Positions 7,506 through 16,332 of a stretch of 64,000 bases of DNA are shown here, piece after piece. The notes below the pieces were generated by a model. The model made no database searches and was not told the DNA's origin. It was given only the letters and a program-made list of their open reading frames with translations. The position numbers were made by a program, and so were the translations under genes. Location: the NCBI RefSeq assembly GCF_023006505.1, contig NZ_JALBGV010000003.1, positions 62,001 through 126,000 of the forward strand, given 5' to 3'. Source of the stretch: Neorhizobium sp. SHOUNA12A. GTDB lineage: Bacteria > Pseudomonadota > Alphaproteobacteria > Rhizobiales > Rhizobiaceae. The stretch's first letter is position 1. Each line of letters opens with the position of its first letter.

Positions 7506-8396
7506 ATGTTGGTTACGATTGTTTGCATGAAATGGGGCACGGCTTTCACCACCAGCCATGTCAATGCTCTTTATGCCGGTGTGCTGCGCAACATGGAGGA
7601 GCCGTTCGACTTTGTCTGCCTGACCGACGATCGTCGCGGCCTTGCTTCCGGCATTCTCACTCGTCATATCCCGAATCTCGGCTTGCCTGAGCAGGCGTGG
7701 AGACGAGGGTGCTGGCCCAAGATCGGCGTGTTTGCCCCGGGTCTTTTCCCGCCCGGAGACGTCGTGCTTTTCCTCGATCTCGACGTCATGATCCAACAAT
7801 CCCTCGCCCCGCTGGTCGGCGTGCTTCGGGAGCGCCGTCATTTTGTGATCCAACGGGAATGGAATCCGGATCTCTGGAGCCTTCTCCCAAATAGCTTCAG
7901 GCCGGACAGGGGTGCCCAGTCATCTGTCTTTGGATTTCATGCAGGACATGTCGATGGAATTTACCACGACTTCGTAGGCAAAGCTGAGGCGATCATCGCG
8001 CAATTCAAGAACGACCAGTCCTACCTGACGCAGGCGGTGCGGCAAAAAAGTTACTGGCCGACAGGTTTCTGCGTCAGCTTCAAGAGAAGCTGCACGAAAT
8101 ACTTTCCGATCAATCTGCTCCTGCCGAGGATCAGGCAGCCGCGGAACGCAAAAATCATCGTCTTCCACGGGAAGCCGAGACCTTGGGATACAATGGTCGA
8201 AAAAGGCCAGCGGTGGGGATCGAAAAGGCGATTTGGCGTCGGCCCCGTCCCATGGATCAAACAATATTTCAACCAGGCGGACGCGATGTTGGCTTCCCTC
8301 ACCAATGCTGCAGACAATTTCGACGCGGGCGCCCATGCCTCCGCAGCAAATGCCGGCCCAGAGCGGGCAAACCCGCCGAGTTATAGCCATAGCTGA
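7506..8396 (+). CDS. Putative glycosyltransferase (GT-A-like), orphan
   Basis: 296 residues, no signal peptide or clear membrane segment. The stretch DVVLFLDLDVMI near residue 90 has the DxD-like pattern of GT-A transferases, which binds a metal and nucleotide sugar. Further marks common to small rhizobial glycosyltransferases are NDQSYLTQA (about 160) and AKIIVFHGKPRPWDT (about 215). The C-terminal 40 residues are Ala/Asn-rich and probably disordered. It stands alone between a decayed permease fragment and a two-component system. The ATG at 7506 begins MLVTIVCMKWGTAF with GGAGCGG about ten bases upstream. Donor and acceptor are unknown. Confidence 0.7.
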   Translation: MLVTIVCMKWGTAFTTSHVNALYAGVLRNMEEPFDFVCLTDDRRGLASGILTRHIPNLGLPEQAWRRGCWPKIGVFAPGLFPPGDVVLFLDLDVMIQQSLAPLVGVLRERRHFVIQREWNPDLWSLLPNSFRPDRGAQSSVFGFHAGHVDGIYHDFVGKAEAIIAQFKNDQSYLTQAVRQKSYWPTGFCVSFKRSCTKYFPINLLLPRIRQPRNAKIIVFHGKPRPWDTMVEKGQRWGSKRRFGVGPVPWIKQYFNQADAMLASLTNAADNFDAGAHASAANAGPERANPPSYSHS

Positions 8397-8467
8397 GGTC
8401 CTTACTGCACAGATAGGCGAATCCAGAAAGCACGCTCGCAGGCCGATCAAAGCCATCGCCCAGGCGT

Positions 8468-9811
8468 TCACCGAACCTGCGCGGTGACGCTGTCAGCCTG
8501 GAGATCTGCTGGAAACGTTAACCGCGCCAAGAGGCCGGATGACTCCCCGTCCAACAGTTCCAGCGTTCCTCGGTGAGCTTGCACGATTTCCCCAACGATG
8601 GACAATCCCAGCCCGAACCCGGCGTTGCCGTCAGTCCTCGCCGCATTCAGCTTGAAGAATGGCTCCAACACCTGTGCACGAGATTGCTTCGGTATCCCGG
8701 GGCCATTGTCCGATACGTCGACAACGACCTTGTCTCCGCTTCGCTTCAGCTCGATTGCGACCTTGTCGCCAAATTTCACAGCGTTTTCGCAAAGGTTGGT
8801 CACTGCACGCGTTATCGCGAGGGGCTTGCAATTGGCGGACAGATGATTGGGGCCGATATAGTCGACCTTGTGGCCCACATCGTCAAATTCGCTGCAGATC
8901 GTCTGCAGCGTCGTTGCCAGGTCAATCGTTTCTACCTGCTCTCGATGATGGTCGTCACGCAGATAGCTGAGGCTCTCTTTGAGGAGACTATCGATGCGAG
9001 AGATATCCGCCAGCAACATATCGCGCAATTGCCCGTCGCCGACCCGCTCTATTCGAAGTCTTAGTCTCGTCAATGGCGTGCGCAGATCGTGGCTCACCCC
9101 ACGCAGCATCCGCGTCCTGCCGTGGATCATATCGGTGATACGATCGCTCATCCCGTTCAAGGAGCGCGCAACAGCGACGATCTCTACGCTGCCTTCCTCT
9201 TCGAAGATTACCCGACCAGACGTGATGTCAGCATTCGCAGCCGCGGAAGCAATCTTCCGTAGCGGCCGCGTGATTGCCCAGACCCCGAACGAAGAAAACA
9301 GCACGATCAAAGTAATAACCGCCACCAGATAATCGAGGACCTCGCTCCAGAACGCCGTGCTGGGAAGGCCGTCCAAAACGAGGATTGTTTTATCGTCAAT
9401 CTCAGCTGAGACGACGCGCTTGTCATCAACAAAGGTTTTCCAGCCGCCGAGTGGCGTCTGTCTCCCATCGGGCGAAAAAAGCCAGTCCATCGTAGCGTCC
9501 AGGACGCTTTCCCCCGGCCATGAACTCTTGAACGTTTCCGCCAAGGCGCGAGGTCGCAGAGTGAAGTGCCAACCGGCACGATTGGCTGCTTGAAGAACGA
9601 TGTCGCGCTCTTCGGGCGTGGACGTTTTGAGGATGGAGCTTATCGTGAACACACTGTCGGCGAGTTCCTCAACATCAACTAGCGAGTATCCGGTTTCAAC
9701 CCGCTGCTTGAGAAAAGAGCCGCCTAAAACGGTGATGGCGAGGCTGAGAAGAATGACGCCCGTGATCTGACTATGGATCGTCGATAGGCCTGGAAGCCGG
9801 CGAAAGAACAT
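8468..9811 (-). CDS. Sensor histidine kinase (EnvZ-like)
   Basis: 447 residues. N-terminal membrane helix ITGVILLSLAITVLG, a periplasmic domain of about 130 residues, a second helix YLVAVITLIVLFSSFGVWAI and then HAMP (ITRPLRKIASAA). H-box is GVSHDLRTPLTRLRLRIE, N-box NLCENAVKFG, G1 DNGPGIP and G2 GFGLGLSIVGEIV, so all catalytic parts are intact. It probably senses envelope stress or a drug and phosphorylates the regulator at 11043-11765. The ATG at 9811 follows AAAGGG with five bases of spacing; a GTG at 9889 would add 26 residues. Kinase and regulator genes are separated by the mipA-like gene, yet their promoters share a motif. Confidence 0.9.
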   Translation of the reverse strand: MFFRRLPGLSTIHSQITGVILLSLAITVLGGSFLKQRVETGYSLVDVEELADSVFTISSILKTSTPEERDIVLQAANRAGWHFTLRPRALAETFKSSWPGESVLDATMDWLFSPDGRQTPLGGWKTFVDDKRVVSAEIDDKTILVLDGLPSTAFWSEVLDYLVAVITLIVLFSSFGVWAITRPLRKIASAAANADITSGRVIFEEEGSVEIVAVARSLNGMSDRITDMIHGRTRMLRGVSHDLRTPLTRLRLRIERVGDGQLRDMLLADISRIDSLLKESLSYLRDDHHREQVETIDLATTLQTICSEFDDVGHKVDYIGPNHLSANCKPLAITRAVTNLCENAVKFGDKVAIELKRSGDKVVVDVSDNGPGIPKQSRAQVLEPFFKLNAARTDGNAGFGLGLSIVGEIVQAHRGTLELLDGESSGLLARLTFPADLQADSVTAQVR

Positions 9812-9917
9812 GAGCACCCTTTTGGAATTGAGAAGCGCGCTTGAGCCGAGGCCGCTCGGCGAACCGGAAACATAGTCGAACTCCCTCACAAGATCCCGCG
9901 TTTCCTGCTGCGCGATT

Positions 9918-9934
9918 ATTACGTTTTGTTACGG
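9918..9934. promoter_or_regulatory. Shared motif copy 1 (ATTACGTTTTGTTACGG), upstream of the histidine kinase
   Basis: On the minus strand this reads CCGTAACAAAACGTAAT and continues AAT, a direct repeat of CGTAAYA with a ten-base period. That is the arrangement bound by OmpR-family regulators. It lies 106 bases before the kinase ATG. Copies stand in front of the mipA-like gene, the regulator and the efflux operon. Confidence 0.6.
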
Positions 9935-9965
9935 CGGGGCCGCCTCGTTGCCGATCGCGGCGGGC

Positions 9966-9984
9966 TGCAACAAAGTGCAACAAA
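9966..9984. promoter_or_regulatory. Shared motif copy 2 (TGCAACAAA direct repeat), upstream of mipA-like gene
   Basis: TGCAACAAA occurs at 9966-9974 and again at 9976-9984, a ten-base period, on the plus strand and so facing the mipA-like gene. It aligns with the other three copies read in their own transcription direction. The site ends 88 bases before the ATG at 10073. Confidence 0.55.
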
Positions 9985-10072
9985 AAAACACGCAACCGAG
10001 GGCTTCGGCATGAAACACAAGCCATCGCAGGCTCCTCTGTTGGGGGGACTGATAACCTGTTCTGGAGCCCTT

Positions 10073-10921
10073 ATGCTACATCTTAAAAAAGCCAAGCGGC
10101 GTCTTTCGCCCCTCGCCTTATGCGCCGCATTCAGCGTTGCGGGATTTTCTCCAAACGCCTATGGCGCCGACCAGACCGCCACCGAGCAGACGCCGGAGCC
10201 ACCTTTCGACAAGCAGCGTTTCGACAAACGCCAACCGGAGCGCAATTGGAGCCTGATCCTTGGCGCAGGCGCTTCTTACGAGCCTAAATACGAAGGGAGC
10301 GACGAATTTGAAGTCAGCCCCATTCCCTCCGTCGTGTTTACCTACGGCAAATGGTTGGAAATCGATCCAGGTGGGATCAGCGTCACTGTCCTGGATCAAG
10401 GCGGATTTTCCATTTCCGCTGCGGTTGGCTACGAATCAGGGCGGGATGAGGGTGACGGTGATCGCCTCCGCGGCCTCGGCGACATCGACTTCGCCGCAAC
10501 AGTCGGCGCAAAAGTCGGCTATGATTGGGGTCCGGTCAAAATCTATGCGAGCGTCGACCAGACCATCAATGGCAGTGAAAGCCTGATCGGAAAGTTTGGG
10601 GTAGAGTACTCGGCCCCGGTCACGGAGCGTCTCATTCTGGGCGCACGCGCCGAAGCCACCGTGGCCAATGACAAACATATGCAGGCCTATTTTGGCGTCG
10701 ATGCCGCTCAGTCGGCACGTTCAGGCCTGCCTGAATATAAAGCGGAAGCAGGCTTGAAGCGTGTCGACCTTTCTGCCTCTGCCACATACGCACTGAGCGA
10801 TCATTGGTTGGTGCGTGGTGAAGCAGGCATCGGAGTGCTCACCGGAGATGCCGCGGATAGCCCGATCGTCGAGAAGAAGATCCAGCCTTCCGTTTCTGCT
10901 TTTGTTGGCTACAAGTTCTAA
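10073..10921 (+). CDS. MipA/OmpV-family outer-membrane protein
   Basis: 282 residues from this start. A signal peptide is visible (KKAKRR, then LSPLALCAAFSVAGF, cut after AYGA). It is followed by alternating amphipathic strands (WSLILGAGASYEPKYEGS, ISVTVLDQGGFSISAAVGYESG) and a C-terminal aromatic residue (VGYKF), as in outer-membrane beta-barrels. Members sit in the outer membrane as scaffold or porin-like proteins; this one may alter permeability along with the efflux pump (inference). An ATG at 10010 is in frame, but the start at 10073 puts the basic region at the N-terminus, has GGAG five bases before it and leaves room for the repeat motif at 9966-9984. Confidence 0.87.
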   Translation: MLHLKKAKRRLSPLALCAAFSVAGFSPNAYGADQTATEQTPEPPFDKQRFDKRQPERNWSLILGAGASYEPKYEGSDEFEVSPIPSVVFTYGKWLEIDPGGISVTVLDQGGFSISAAVGYESGRDEGDGDRLRGLGDIDFAATVGAKVGYDWGPVKIYASVDQTINGSESLIGKFGVEYSAPVTERLILGARAEATVANDKHMQAYFGVDAAQSARSGLPEYKAEAGLKRVDLSASATYALSDHWLVRGEAGIGVLTGDAADSPIVEKKIQPSVSAFVGYKF

Positions 10922-10947
10922 AGCCGGCGAGCGAAGATAAATGGCGT

Positions 10948-10983
10948 GTCGCCTGCACGGATCGCATCCGATCCGCAGGCGAC
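10948..10983. terminator. Hairpin between convergent mipA-like and regulator genes
   Basis: GTCGCCTGC and GGATCG on the left pair with CGATCC and GCAGGCGAC on the right, with a two-base bulge and a three-base loop. It starts 27 bases after the mipA-like stop. No T-run follows on either side, so it is a possible terminator only. Confidence 0.45.
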
Positions 10984-11042
10984 ATGCGTTGCCGTGCGCA
11001 ATATGGCAGTTGCGGCGGCGGAGAAAGATCGCGGCCGCTACT

Positions 11043-11765
11043 TCAGACCTCCTCCACCGACGCGGTGAAAGTATATCCTCCCAGCCTGACCGTCTGCAGG
11101 AGCGTTGGCTCGCGAGGATCAGCCTCGATCTTTTGGCGGAGGCGGCTGATATGCACATCGATACTGCGCTCGATCGGCCCAGCCAGCCCGGAATGGGTAA
11201 ACAAGAGCAGCTCCTCGCGGGTGATGACCCTGCCCGGATTTCTGCAGAACGCCAGCAGAAGATCGAATTCCGTCGTTGTCAAAGCGATGCGAGCGTTGCC
11301 GGGGTCGTGAAGCCGGCGCCGCATCGGGTCAATCACCCATCCGTCAAACCGCAGCTTCCTTTGAGCAGAGCTACTTGTCAGGCCGTAAGAGGCGCGACGC
11401 AGGAGACTGCGAATCCGAGCGACCACCTCTCTTGGGCTGAAGGGTTTCGTAATGTAGTCATCGGCGCCGACTTCCAGTCCCACGATCCGGTCGACTTCCT
11501 CTCCGAGTGCCGTCAACAGGATTATGGGGATCGTTCTTTCCGAACGGATGCGTTTGCAAATGCTTAGGCCATCTTCGCCCGGCAGCATGACATCGAGGAT
11601 GATCAGGTCATAGGAATTGCTGCGAAGCAGGGACTGCATCACGTTTCCGTCCTCAGCCACAGTCGGCAGCATCCCGCTTTCCTGAATTGTCGACGCCAGA
11701 AGATTGCCGATTTCGAAGTCGTCTTCCACGATCAATATCTTCGCGGATGCTGAATTGGGCTGCAT
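11043..11765 (-). CDS. Response regulator, OmpR/PhoB family
   Basis: 240 residues. The receiver domain begins AKILIVEDDFEIGNLL, with the phosphoacceptor Asp in LIILDVMLPGEDG (about residue 56), the switch Thr in ILLTALGEE and Lys in ITKPFSPREV. The C-terminal winged helix spans about 140-235 (LTTTEFDLLLAFCRNPGRVITREELL, IDVHISRLRQKIE, TVRLGGYTF). The ATG at 11765 gives MQPNSASAKILIVEDD; upstream codons in the same frame do not belong to the family. It probably receives phosphate from the kinase at 8468-9811 and controls the RND operon transcribed in the same direction, through the shared motif upstream of each gene. Confidence 0.93.
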   Translation of the reverse strand: MQPNSASAKILIVEDDFEIGNLLASTIQESGMLPTVAEDGNVMQSLLRSNSYDLIILDVMLPGEDGLSICKRIRSERTIPIILLTALGEEVDRIVGLEVGADDYITKPFSPREVVARIRSLLRRASYGLTSSSAQRKLRFDGWVIDPMRRRLHDPGNARIALTTTEFDLLLAFCRNPGRVITREELLLFTHSGLAGPIERSIDVHISRLRQKIEADPREPTLLQTVRLGGYTFTASVEEV

Positions 11766-11828
11766 GGGTCTTTTCCTGTTTAAGGACCTGACAATGGGCC
11801 GGCTGTTGGTCCTGGAATATTTCGCTTT

Positions 11829-11845
11829 ATTAAGTTTTGTTGCGG
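11829..11845. promoter_or_regulatory. Shared motif copy 3 (ATTAAGTTTTGTTGCGG), upstream of the response regulator
   Basis: Minus-strand reading CCGCAACAAAACTTAAT continues AAAG, giving CGCAACA and CTTAATA ten bases apart. It starts 63 bases before the regulator ATG, as expected of an autoregulated OmpR-type gene. Confidence 0.6.
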
Positions 11846-11976
11846 TCACTACACGCAGTGATACCAAACGCGCCCAGCCATGGCGATAAGAGCCGCAGCC
11901 GCTCGCATCGCGACGCAGAATTGACGTGACCGGCAAAGTGGCGGCGCTGCGGAAAAAACGCTCTGCGATATACGGC

Positions 11977-12004
11977 AGGGCCGGCCAGGTGGTTGGCCGG
12001 CCCT
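11977..12004. terminator. Strong hairpin downstream of the RND operon
   Basis: AGGGCCGGCCA pairs with TGGCCGGCCCT, eleven perfect base pairs with a six-base loop, 39 bases past the stop of the RND pump gene. No U-run follows, so it may be a factor-assisted terminator or a 3'-end stabiliser. It separates the efflux operon from the regulator promoter. Confidence 0.6.
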
Positions 12005-12043
12005 CCATTGGTAGTGCAAGCGTCCTTGCGGCGCCTGCACCCT

Positions 12044-15000
12044 TCAGATCTCGGCCGACTGGAGGAAGGGCTTGAAGATCCGAGCGGTACGATCGCCAAA
12101 GTCGGAAACGATCAGGTGGAGCGACGGGATGACGATCAACGATAGAACCGTGGACACGAGCAGACCGCCAATCACCGCGATCGCCATCGGCGCCCTGAAT
12201 TCGCCTCCGTCCCCTACCCCGAGCGCGGAGGGGGCCATTCCCCCGATCATAGCGAACGTGGTCATGATGATGGGGCGGACTCGCTCCGAGCAGGCTTCGA
12301 CGATCGCATCGACCCGAGACAGCCCATGGGCTTCGCGTTCAATGGCGAAGTCCAGGAGCATGATGGCGTTTTTCGTCACGATCCCCATCAGCATCAGGAT
12401 ACCGATGACGACGGGAAGCGAGACGGCGTTGCCGCTCAGCATGAGGCCAGCTGCAACGCCGCCGATCGACAGGGGAAGGGAGGCCAGGATGGTCCAGGGC
12501 GCCAGCACGCTTCCGAAGAGGAGGATGAGAACGACAAGCACAAGCATGACGCCCGATCCCATCGCCACCGCAAAGCTTGAGAACACCTCGCCTTCGGTAT
12601 CGGAATCCCCGGTCGCCTGAATGCGCACGCCCGCCGGCAGGCTCTTGACGCTATCGAGCTGTGCCAGCCTGTCGAGACCCTGGCCCGACGTCATGCCGTC
12701 AGCCATGTCCGCTGAGATTTCGATGCGACGCTGGCGATCAAATCGCTCGATGGCGGCGACCCTCTCATCGAAGCTGACGTCGGCGACGGAAGACAACGGA
12801 ACCGACGTCCCTCGCGTCGTCGGTACCGACAGCATTTCAAGGGTTGGCAAATCGTCGCGAGCATCCGTTTGGAGCAGCACACGGATTGGGATCTGTCGGC
12901 CGCCGTCGATGAAGTTGGGCAGTCGGCTGTCGACATCGCCTACCGTCGATACGCGGATCGTGCGCGCAAGCTCTGCCGGAGATACGCCGATCGTTGAGGC
13001 CTTGTCCGCGTCGACTTTCACCCGCAATTCCGGTCGTGTTGCCGCGTTGTCGGCGGTCGGGTTGACGAAGTTTCTGTCGGCTGCGAGCTCCTGCAGTATG
13101 TTATCTGCGGCCCGCTGAGCCAGAACGCCATCCGCGGACAGGACAGCGAAAGATATGTCCCGCCCGCCGCGGGTGTTGAGAAAGCGCAGCCTGACGTCCG
13201 AAATGGAGGAAAGCGCCTTTTCAAGATCGGCTTGTATCGAGAACGATGAACGGTCGCGCTCGGATTTATGGAGCAGATCGATCAGGACGACCGCATATCG
13301 TACGTCTTCCTGTCCGGCCGTACTCGACCCCGCCCTGACGAATACGCCTTCCACCGCGGAATCCCGCCGGATCAGGGCAGCTATTTCGTCCGTCGCCGCC
13401 CTTGTTTCGTGCAAAGCCGCCCCAGGGGGCAGCTCCACCGAGAGGGTCAACCTCCCGGTGTCCTCTTCCGGCAAAAAAGCGGTCGGCAGGGAGGTCAGAG
13501 CGTATAGAGCCAATGCGAAAGCCGCAAATGCGCACCCGACTGTCATCCATCGCCACCGCAGACTGACCTTCAGCAGCCCCTCATAGGCCGACACCAAACG
13601 CCCTTTCCGAATGTGCGACGGAGGAGCGTTCGTCATGATGTATGCAGCCATGATTGGGGTGATCAATCGGGCCACCAGAAGTGAAAAGAACACCGCTATC
13701 GCAACGGTCAGCCCGAATTCTCGAAAGTACAGCCCGACCACGCCGCTCATGAAGCCCACGGGTGTGAAGACAGCCATGATCGTTGCGGATATGGCTATGA
13801 CAGCAAGCCCTATTTCGTCAGAGGCGTCCAACGCAGCCCGGTAGGCGGATTTGCCCATGTCGCGATGACGCACCACGTTTTCGATTTCAACGATCGCATC
13901 GTCCACGAGAATTCCTGTCACCAGGGTGATCGCAAGCAGACTGAGGATGTTGAGGGAAAAGCCCAGGAGATCGATGGCAAAAAAGGTCGGGATGATCGAA
14001 AGCGGAAGCGCGATTGCGGCCACGACCGTGGCCCGCCAGTCGCGCAGGAATAGAAATACGACGACGATTGACAATGCCGCGCCCTCATAGAGGGTATGCA
14101 TGGCCGAGTTGTAGTTGCCCGCCGTGTAGGACATATTGTCGTCGACCAGCTTGACGCGGATCGACGGCTGTTCGAGATGTAGCTTCTCCAGTGCGACGGC
14201 CACTTCCTCCGCAACAGCTAGCTCGCTCGAACCCTTTGAGCGATAGACCGCGAAACCTACAACGTCCTCCTGATCCAAAGTAGCAAAGGCGCGGGCCTCC
14301 GTGATCGTATCCTGGACGCTGCCGACATCTTCCAGTTTCACACTGGCGTCGTCCGACAGGAGGATGCGAGAACCACCCAGTTCTGCAATCGTCTGCGCCG
14401 CCGCGGCGGTCGTCAGCGTCCGTTCTCGGCCATTCAGGTTGCTGCGGCCGCCAGAACGATCCAACTGGCTTGCGATGAGGCTTTCGTTAACGGCATTCGC
14501 CGTCAGGGAGAGCGCCTGCAATCGCGAAGGATCGAGTTCGACATGGATTTCCCTGTCAGCACCTCCGACACGATCAATGCGGCCAACGCCCTTCAGACCC
14601 TGCAACTGCCGGGCAACAACATCGTCGACGAACCACGAAAGCTCAGCAACGGTCATGTCCTGGCTTGTCACGGCATAAGTCACCACCGCCTGCGCTTCTT
14701 CCTCAGCCCGTTCGATGACAGGCTCATCTATTCCATCGGGAAGATCGCTGCGGATTTTCGCAACCGCGTCGCGGACGTCACCCATGGCGCGGTCTGGCGA
14801 AATCACGCCCAACTCAAATTCGACAGCGGTAACAGAACGGCCTTGAGTGACGGTCGACTTGATCTCTTCCACGCCTGCAAGAGACGCTACCGCGTCTTCA
14901 ACAAGACGCGTAACTTCAGTCTCCAACTCGCTCGGCGCGCCGCCGGGTTGGTCGATAATCACATTCACCGCCGGCTCGTCGATGGTCGGGAAGTAGGTAA

Positions 15001-15100
15001 CGGGCAGTCGTGAAAAGCTGTAAAGACCCGCGGTGACAAGGAGTAGGAATAGGAGGATCGAAGGAAGCGGATTGCGGATCGCCCAGGCCGATATGTTCAT
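12044..15100 (-). CDS. RND efflux pump, inner-membrane transporter (HAE1/AcrB-like)
   Basis: 1018 residues, normal for proton-driven hydrophobe/amphiphile efflux pumps. N-terminal helix NPLPSILLFLLLVTAGLYSF, then a porter domain with PTIDEPAVNVIIDQPGGAP. The paired aspartates of the proton relay are in GILVDDAIVEIENVV (about residue 400). A second porter half and the closing helices (GIVTKNAIMLLDFAIE, RVRPIIMTTFAMIGGM) follow. It extrudes compounds from the periplasm with the adaptor encoded just upstream, whose stop it overlaps by four bases. No TolC-like gene is nearby, so a channel encoded elsewhere is needed. Substrate unknown. Confidence 0.95.
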   Translation of the reverse strand: MNISAWAIRNPLPSILLFLLLVTAGLYSFSRLPVTYFPTIDEPAVNVIIDQPGGAPSELETEVTRLVEDAVASLAGVEEIKSTVTQGRSVTAVEFELGVISPDRAMGDVRDAVAKIRSDLPDGIDEPVIERAEEEAQAVVTYAVTSQDMTVAELSWFVDDVVARQLQGLKGVGRIDRVGGADREIHVELDPSRLQALSLTANAVNESLIASQLDRSGGRSNLNGRERTLTTAAAAQTIAELGGSRILLSDDASVKLEDVGSVQDTITEARAFATLDQEDVVGFAVYRSKGSSELAVAEEVAVALEKLHLEQPSIRVKLVDDNMSYTAGNYNSAMHTLYEGAALSIVVVFLFLRDWRATVVAAIALPLSIIPTFFAIDLLGFSLNILSLLAITLVTGILVDDAIVEIENVVRHRDMGKSAYRAALDASDEIGLAVIAISATIMAVFTPVGFMSGVVGLYFREFGLTVAIAVFFSLLVARLITPIMAAYIMTNAPPSHIRKGRLVSAYEGLLKVSLRWRWMTVGCAFAAFALALYALTSLPTAFLPEEDTGRLTLSVELPPGAALHETRAATDEIAALIRRDSAVEGVFVRAGSSTAGQEDVRYAVVLIDLLHKSERDRSSFSIQADLEKALSSISDVRLRFLNTRGGRDISFAVLSADGVLAQRAADNILQELAADRNFVNPTADNAATRPELRVKVDADKASTIGVSPAELARTIRVSTVGDVDSRLPNFIDGGRQIPIRVLLQTDARDDLPTLEMLSVPTTRGTSVPLSSVADVSFDERVAAIERFDRQRRIEISADMADGMTSGQGLDRLAQLDSVKSLPAGVRIQATGDSDTEGEVFSSFAVAMGSGVMLVLVVLILLFGSVLAPWTILASLPLSIGGVAAGLMLSGNAVSLPVVIGILMLMGIVTKNAIMLLDFAIEREAHGLSRVDAIVEACSERVRPIIMTTFAMIGGMAPSALGVGDGGEFRAPMAIAVIGGLLVSTVLSLIVIPSLHLIVSDFGDRTARIFKPFLQSAEI

Positions 15101-16332
15101 TGAAGTCGGGCTCCGAGCCGATTTTGCGTAGATGCGGATGCGTCGGCACGCGTTGCCGGTGTCGCGGCCAATACGGGCCTCACCCGCTCCTGTGCCTTCA
15201 GGAAGGCACCTGATTTCAGGACCACCTCCTCTCCCTCCCGGATGCCGTCTACGATTTCCACGAAGCCGCTTTGCCGTGATCCGATGCGGACCGGGCGGAT
15301 ATCCACGAGCCCGTCTGAAACGACGTAAACGTTGTGGCCGGCCGCCGTGCTTTTGACGGCCGTTCCCGGGAGGAGAACATTCTGCCGCTCTTCGACACTG
15401 ATGTTACCCCGCACAAAAACGCCTGGGACAAGTCCGGCCTTGTCTGCAAGTTCGATCCGCACCGTCCCGCTTCTTGTCTTGGGATCGAGTTGCGCGGCAT
15501 TCAACCGGACGGTTCCCGCGAGGGCTCGGTCGCGTCCTGGCAAGGTAATTTCGGCGCTCATGCCTTCGCGCAGCCGAACGAAGCTCGTCTCCGTCACCTG
15601 CGCCACGAACTCGATATCATCATCGTCAGCAATGACAAAAAGAGGGTCGGCGGAGCTCGATGTCATCCCCCCGACACGCGCTTTCCGGCTCAAGATCCGA
15701 CCCGAGCTGGGGGCTCGCAGGGTGCTTCTCTGAACAGTCAGTTCGATTTCCCGCCGCTCGCTGGCGATCAATTGTTGATCTGCGTTGGCGAGCTCCAACG
15801 ATTGGCGCGCCAGTCGCAATTCCGCGACGGCTCGGGCGTGAGCGTTCAAGTTTTCCTCGAGGACATTGTCGGCGATCGCTCCTTTTGGCTGTAGCGAGCG
15901 ACTGCGTTCCAGCTTCTTGCGCGCTTCGGCTTCGGTGACCATCGCCACCTCTATCTTGCTGCTCTCAACCGCCACGGCAGCACGCGCGCGAAGGAGGCTC
16001 ACCGCATTCTTGTCCAGCAACATCAGTGCTTCGGTCGTGTCCAGGAGCGCGAGCGCCTGGCCGCGTTCAACATGTTGCCCGGCCTCTACCAGAATCTGCC
16101 TGACCTCCTTGCCGAGGACGGCGGGATAGACCTCGATTTCTTCCCGCGCCGCGAGCGAACCAACCACCTCGATCCTTTCCGTCAACGCGCCTCGCTTGGC
16201 GACGATCGTCGTCACCGGCATTTGAGCGTCTGCAAAAGCCACTGTCGAAAACGCACATGCGAGCATCGCTGCTTTACCGAAAAGCGCGCAGCAGCGTCGA
16301 AGCGTGGATGATACGGTCGATAACGCGATCAT
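15097..16332 (-). CDS. RND efflux periplasmic adaptor (membrane fusion protein)
   Basis: 411 residues. Signal peptide with LFGKAAMLACAFSTVAFA cut before DAQ. The lipoyl-like half motifs are in GSLAAREEIEVYPAVLGKEVRQILVEAGQHVERGQALALLD and TLRAPSSGRILSRKARVGG. Between them lies a charged alpha-helical hairpin of about 90 residues, and after them a beta-barrel (MSAEITLPGRDRALAGTVRLNAAQLDPKTRSGTVRIEL). It links the RND pump to an outer-membrane channel. First gene of the two-gene operon; motif copy 4 lies 87 bases before the ATG, pointing to control by the neighbouring two-component system. Confidence 0.93.
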   Translation of the reverse strand: MIALSTVSSTLRRCCALFGKAAMLACAFSTVAFADAQMPVTTIVAKRGALTERIEVVGSLAAREEIEVYPAVLGKEVRQILVEAGQHVERGQALALLDTTEALMLLDKNAVSLLRARAAVAVESSKIEVAMVTEAEARKKLERSRSLQPKGAIADNVLEENLNAHARAVAELRLARQSLELANADQQLIASERREIELTVQRSTLRAPSSGRILSRKARVGGMTSSSADPLFVIADDDDIEFVAQVTETSFVRLREGMSAEITLPGRDRALAGTVRLNAAQLDPKTRSGTVRIELADKAGLVPGVFVRGNISVEERQNVLLPGTAVKSTAAGHNVYVVSDGLVDIRPVRIGSRQSGFVEIVDGIREGEEVVLKSGAFLKAQERVRPVLAATPATRADASASTQNRLGARLQ

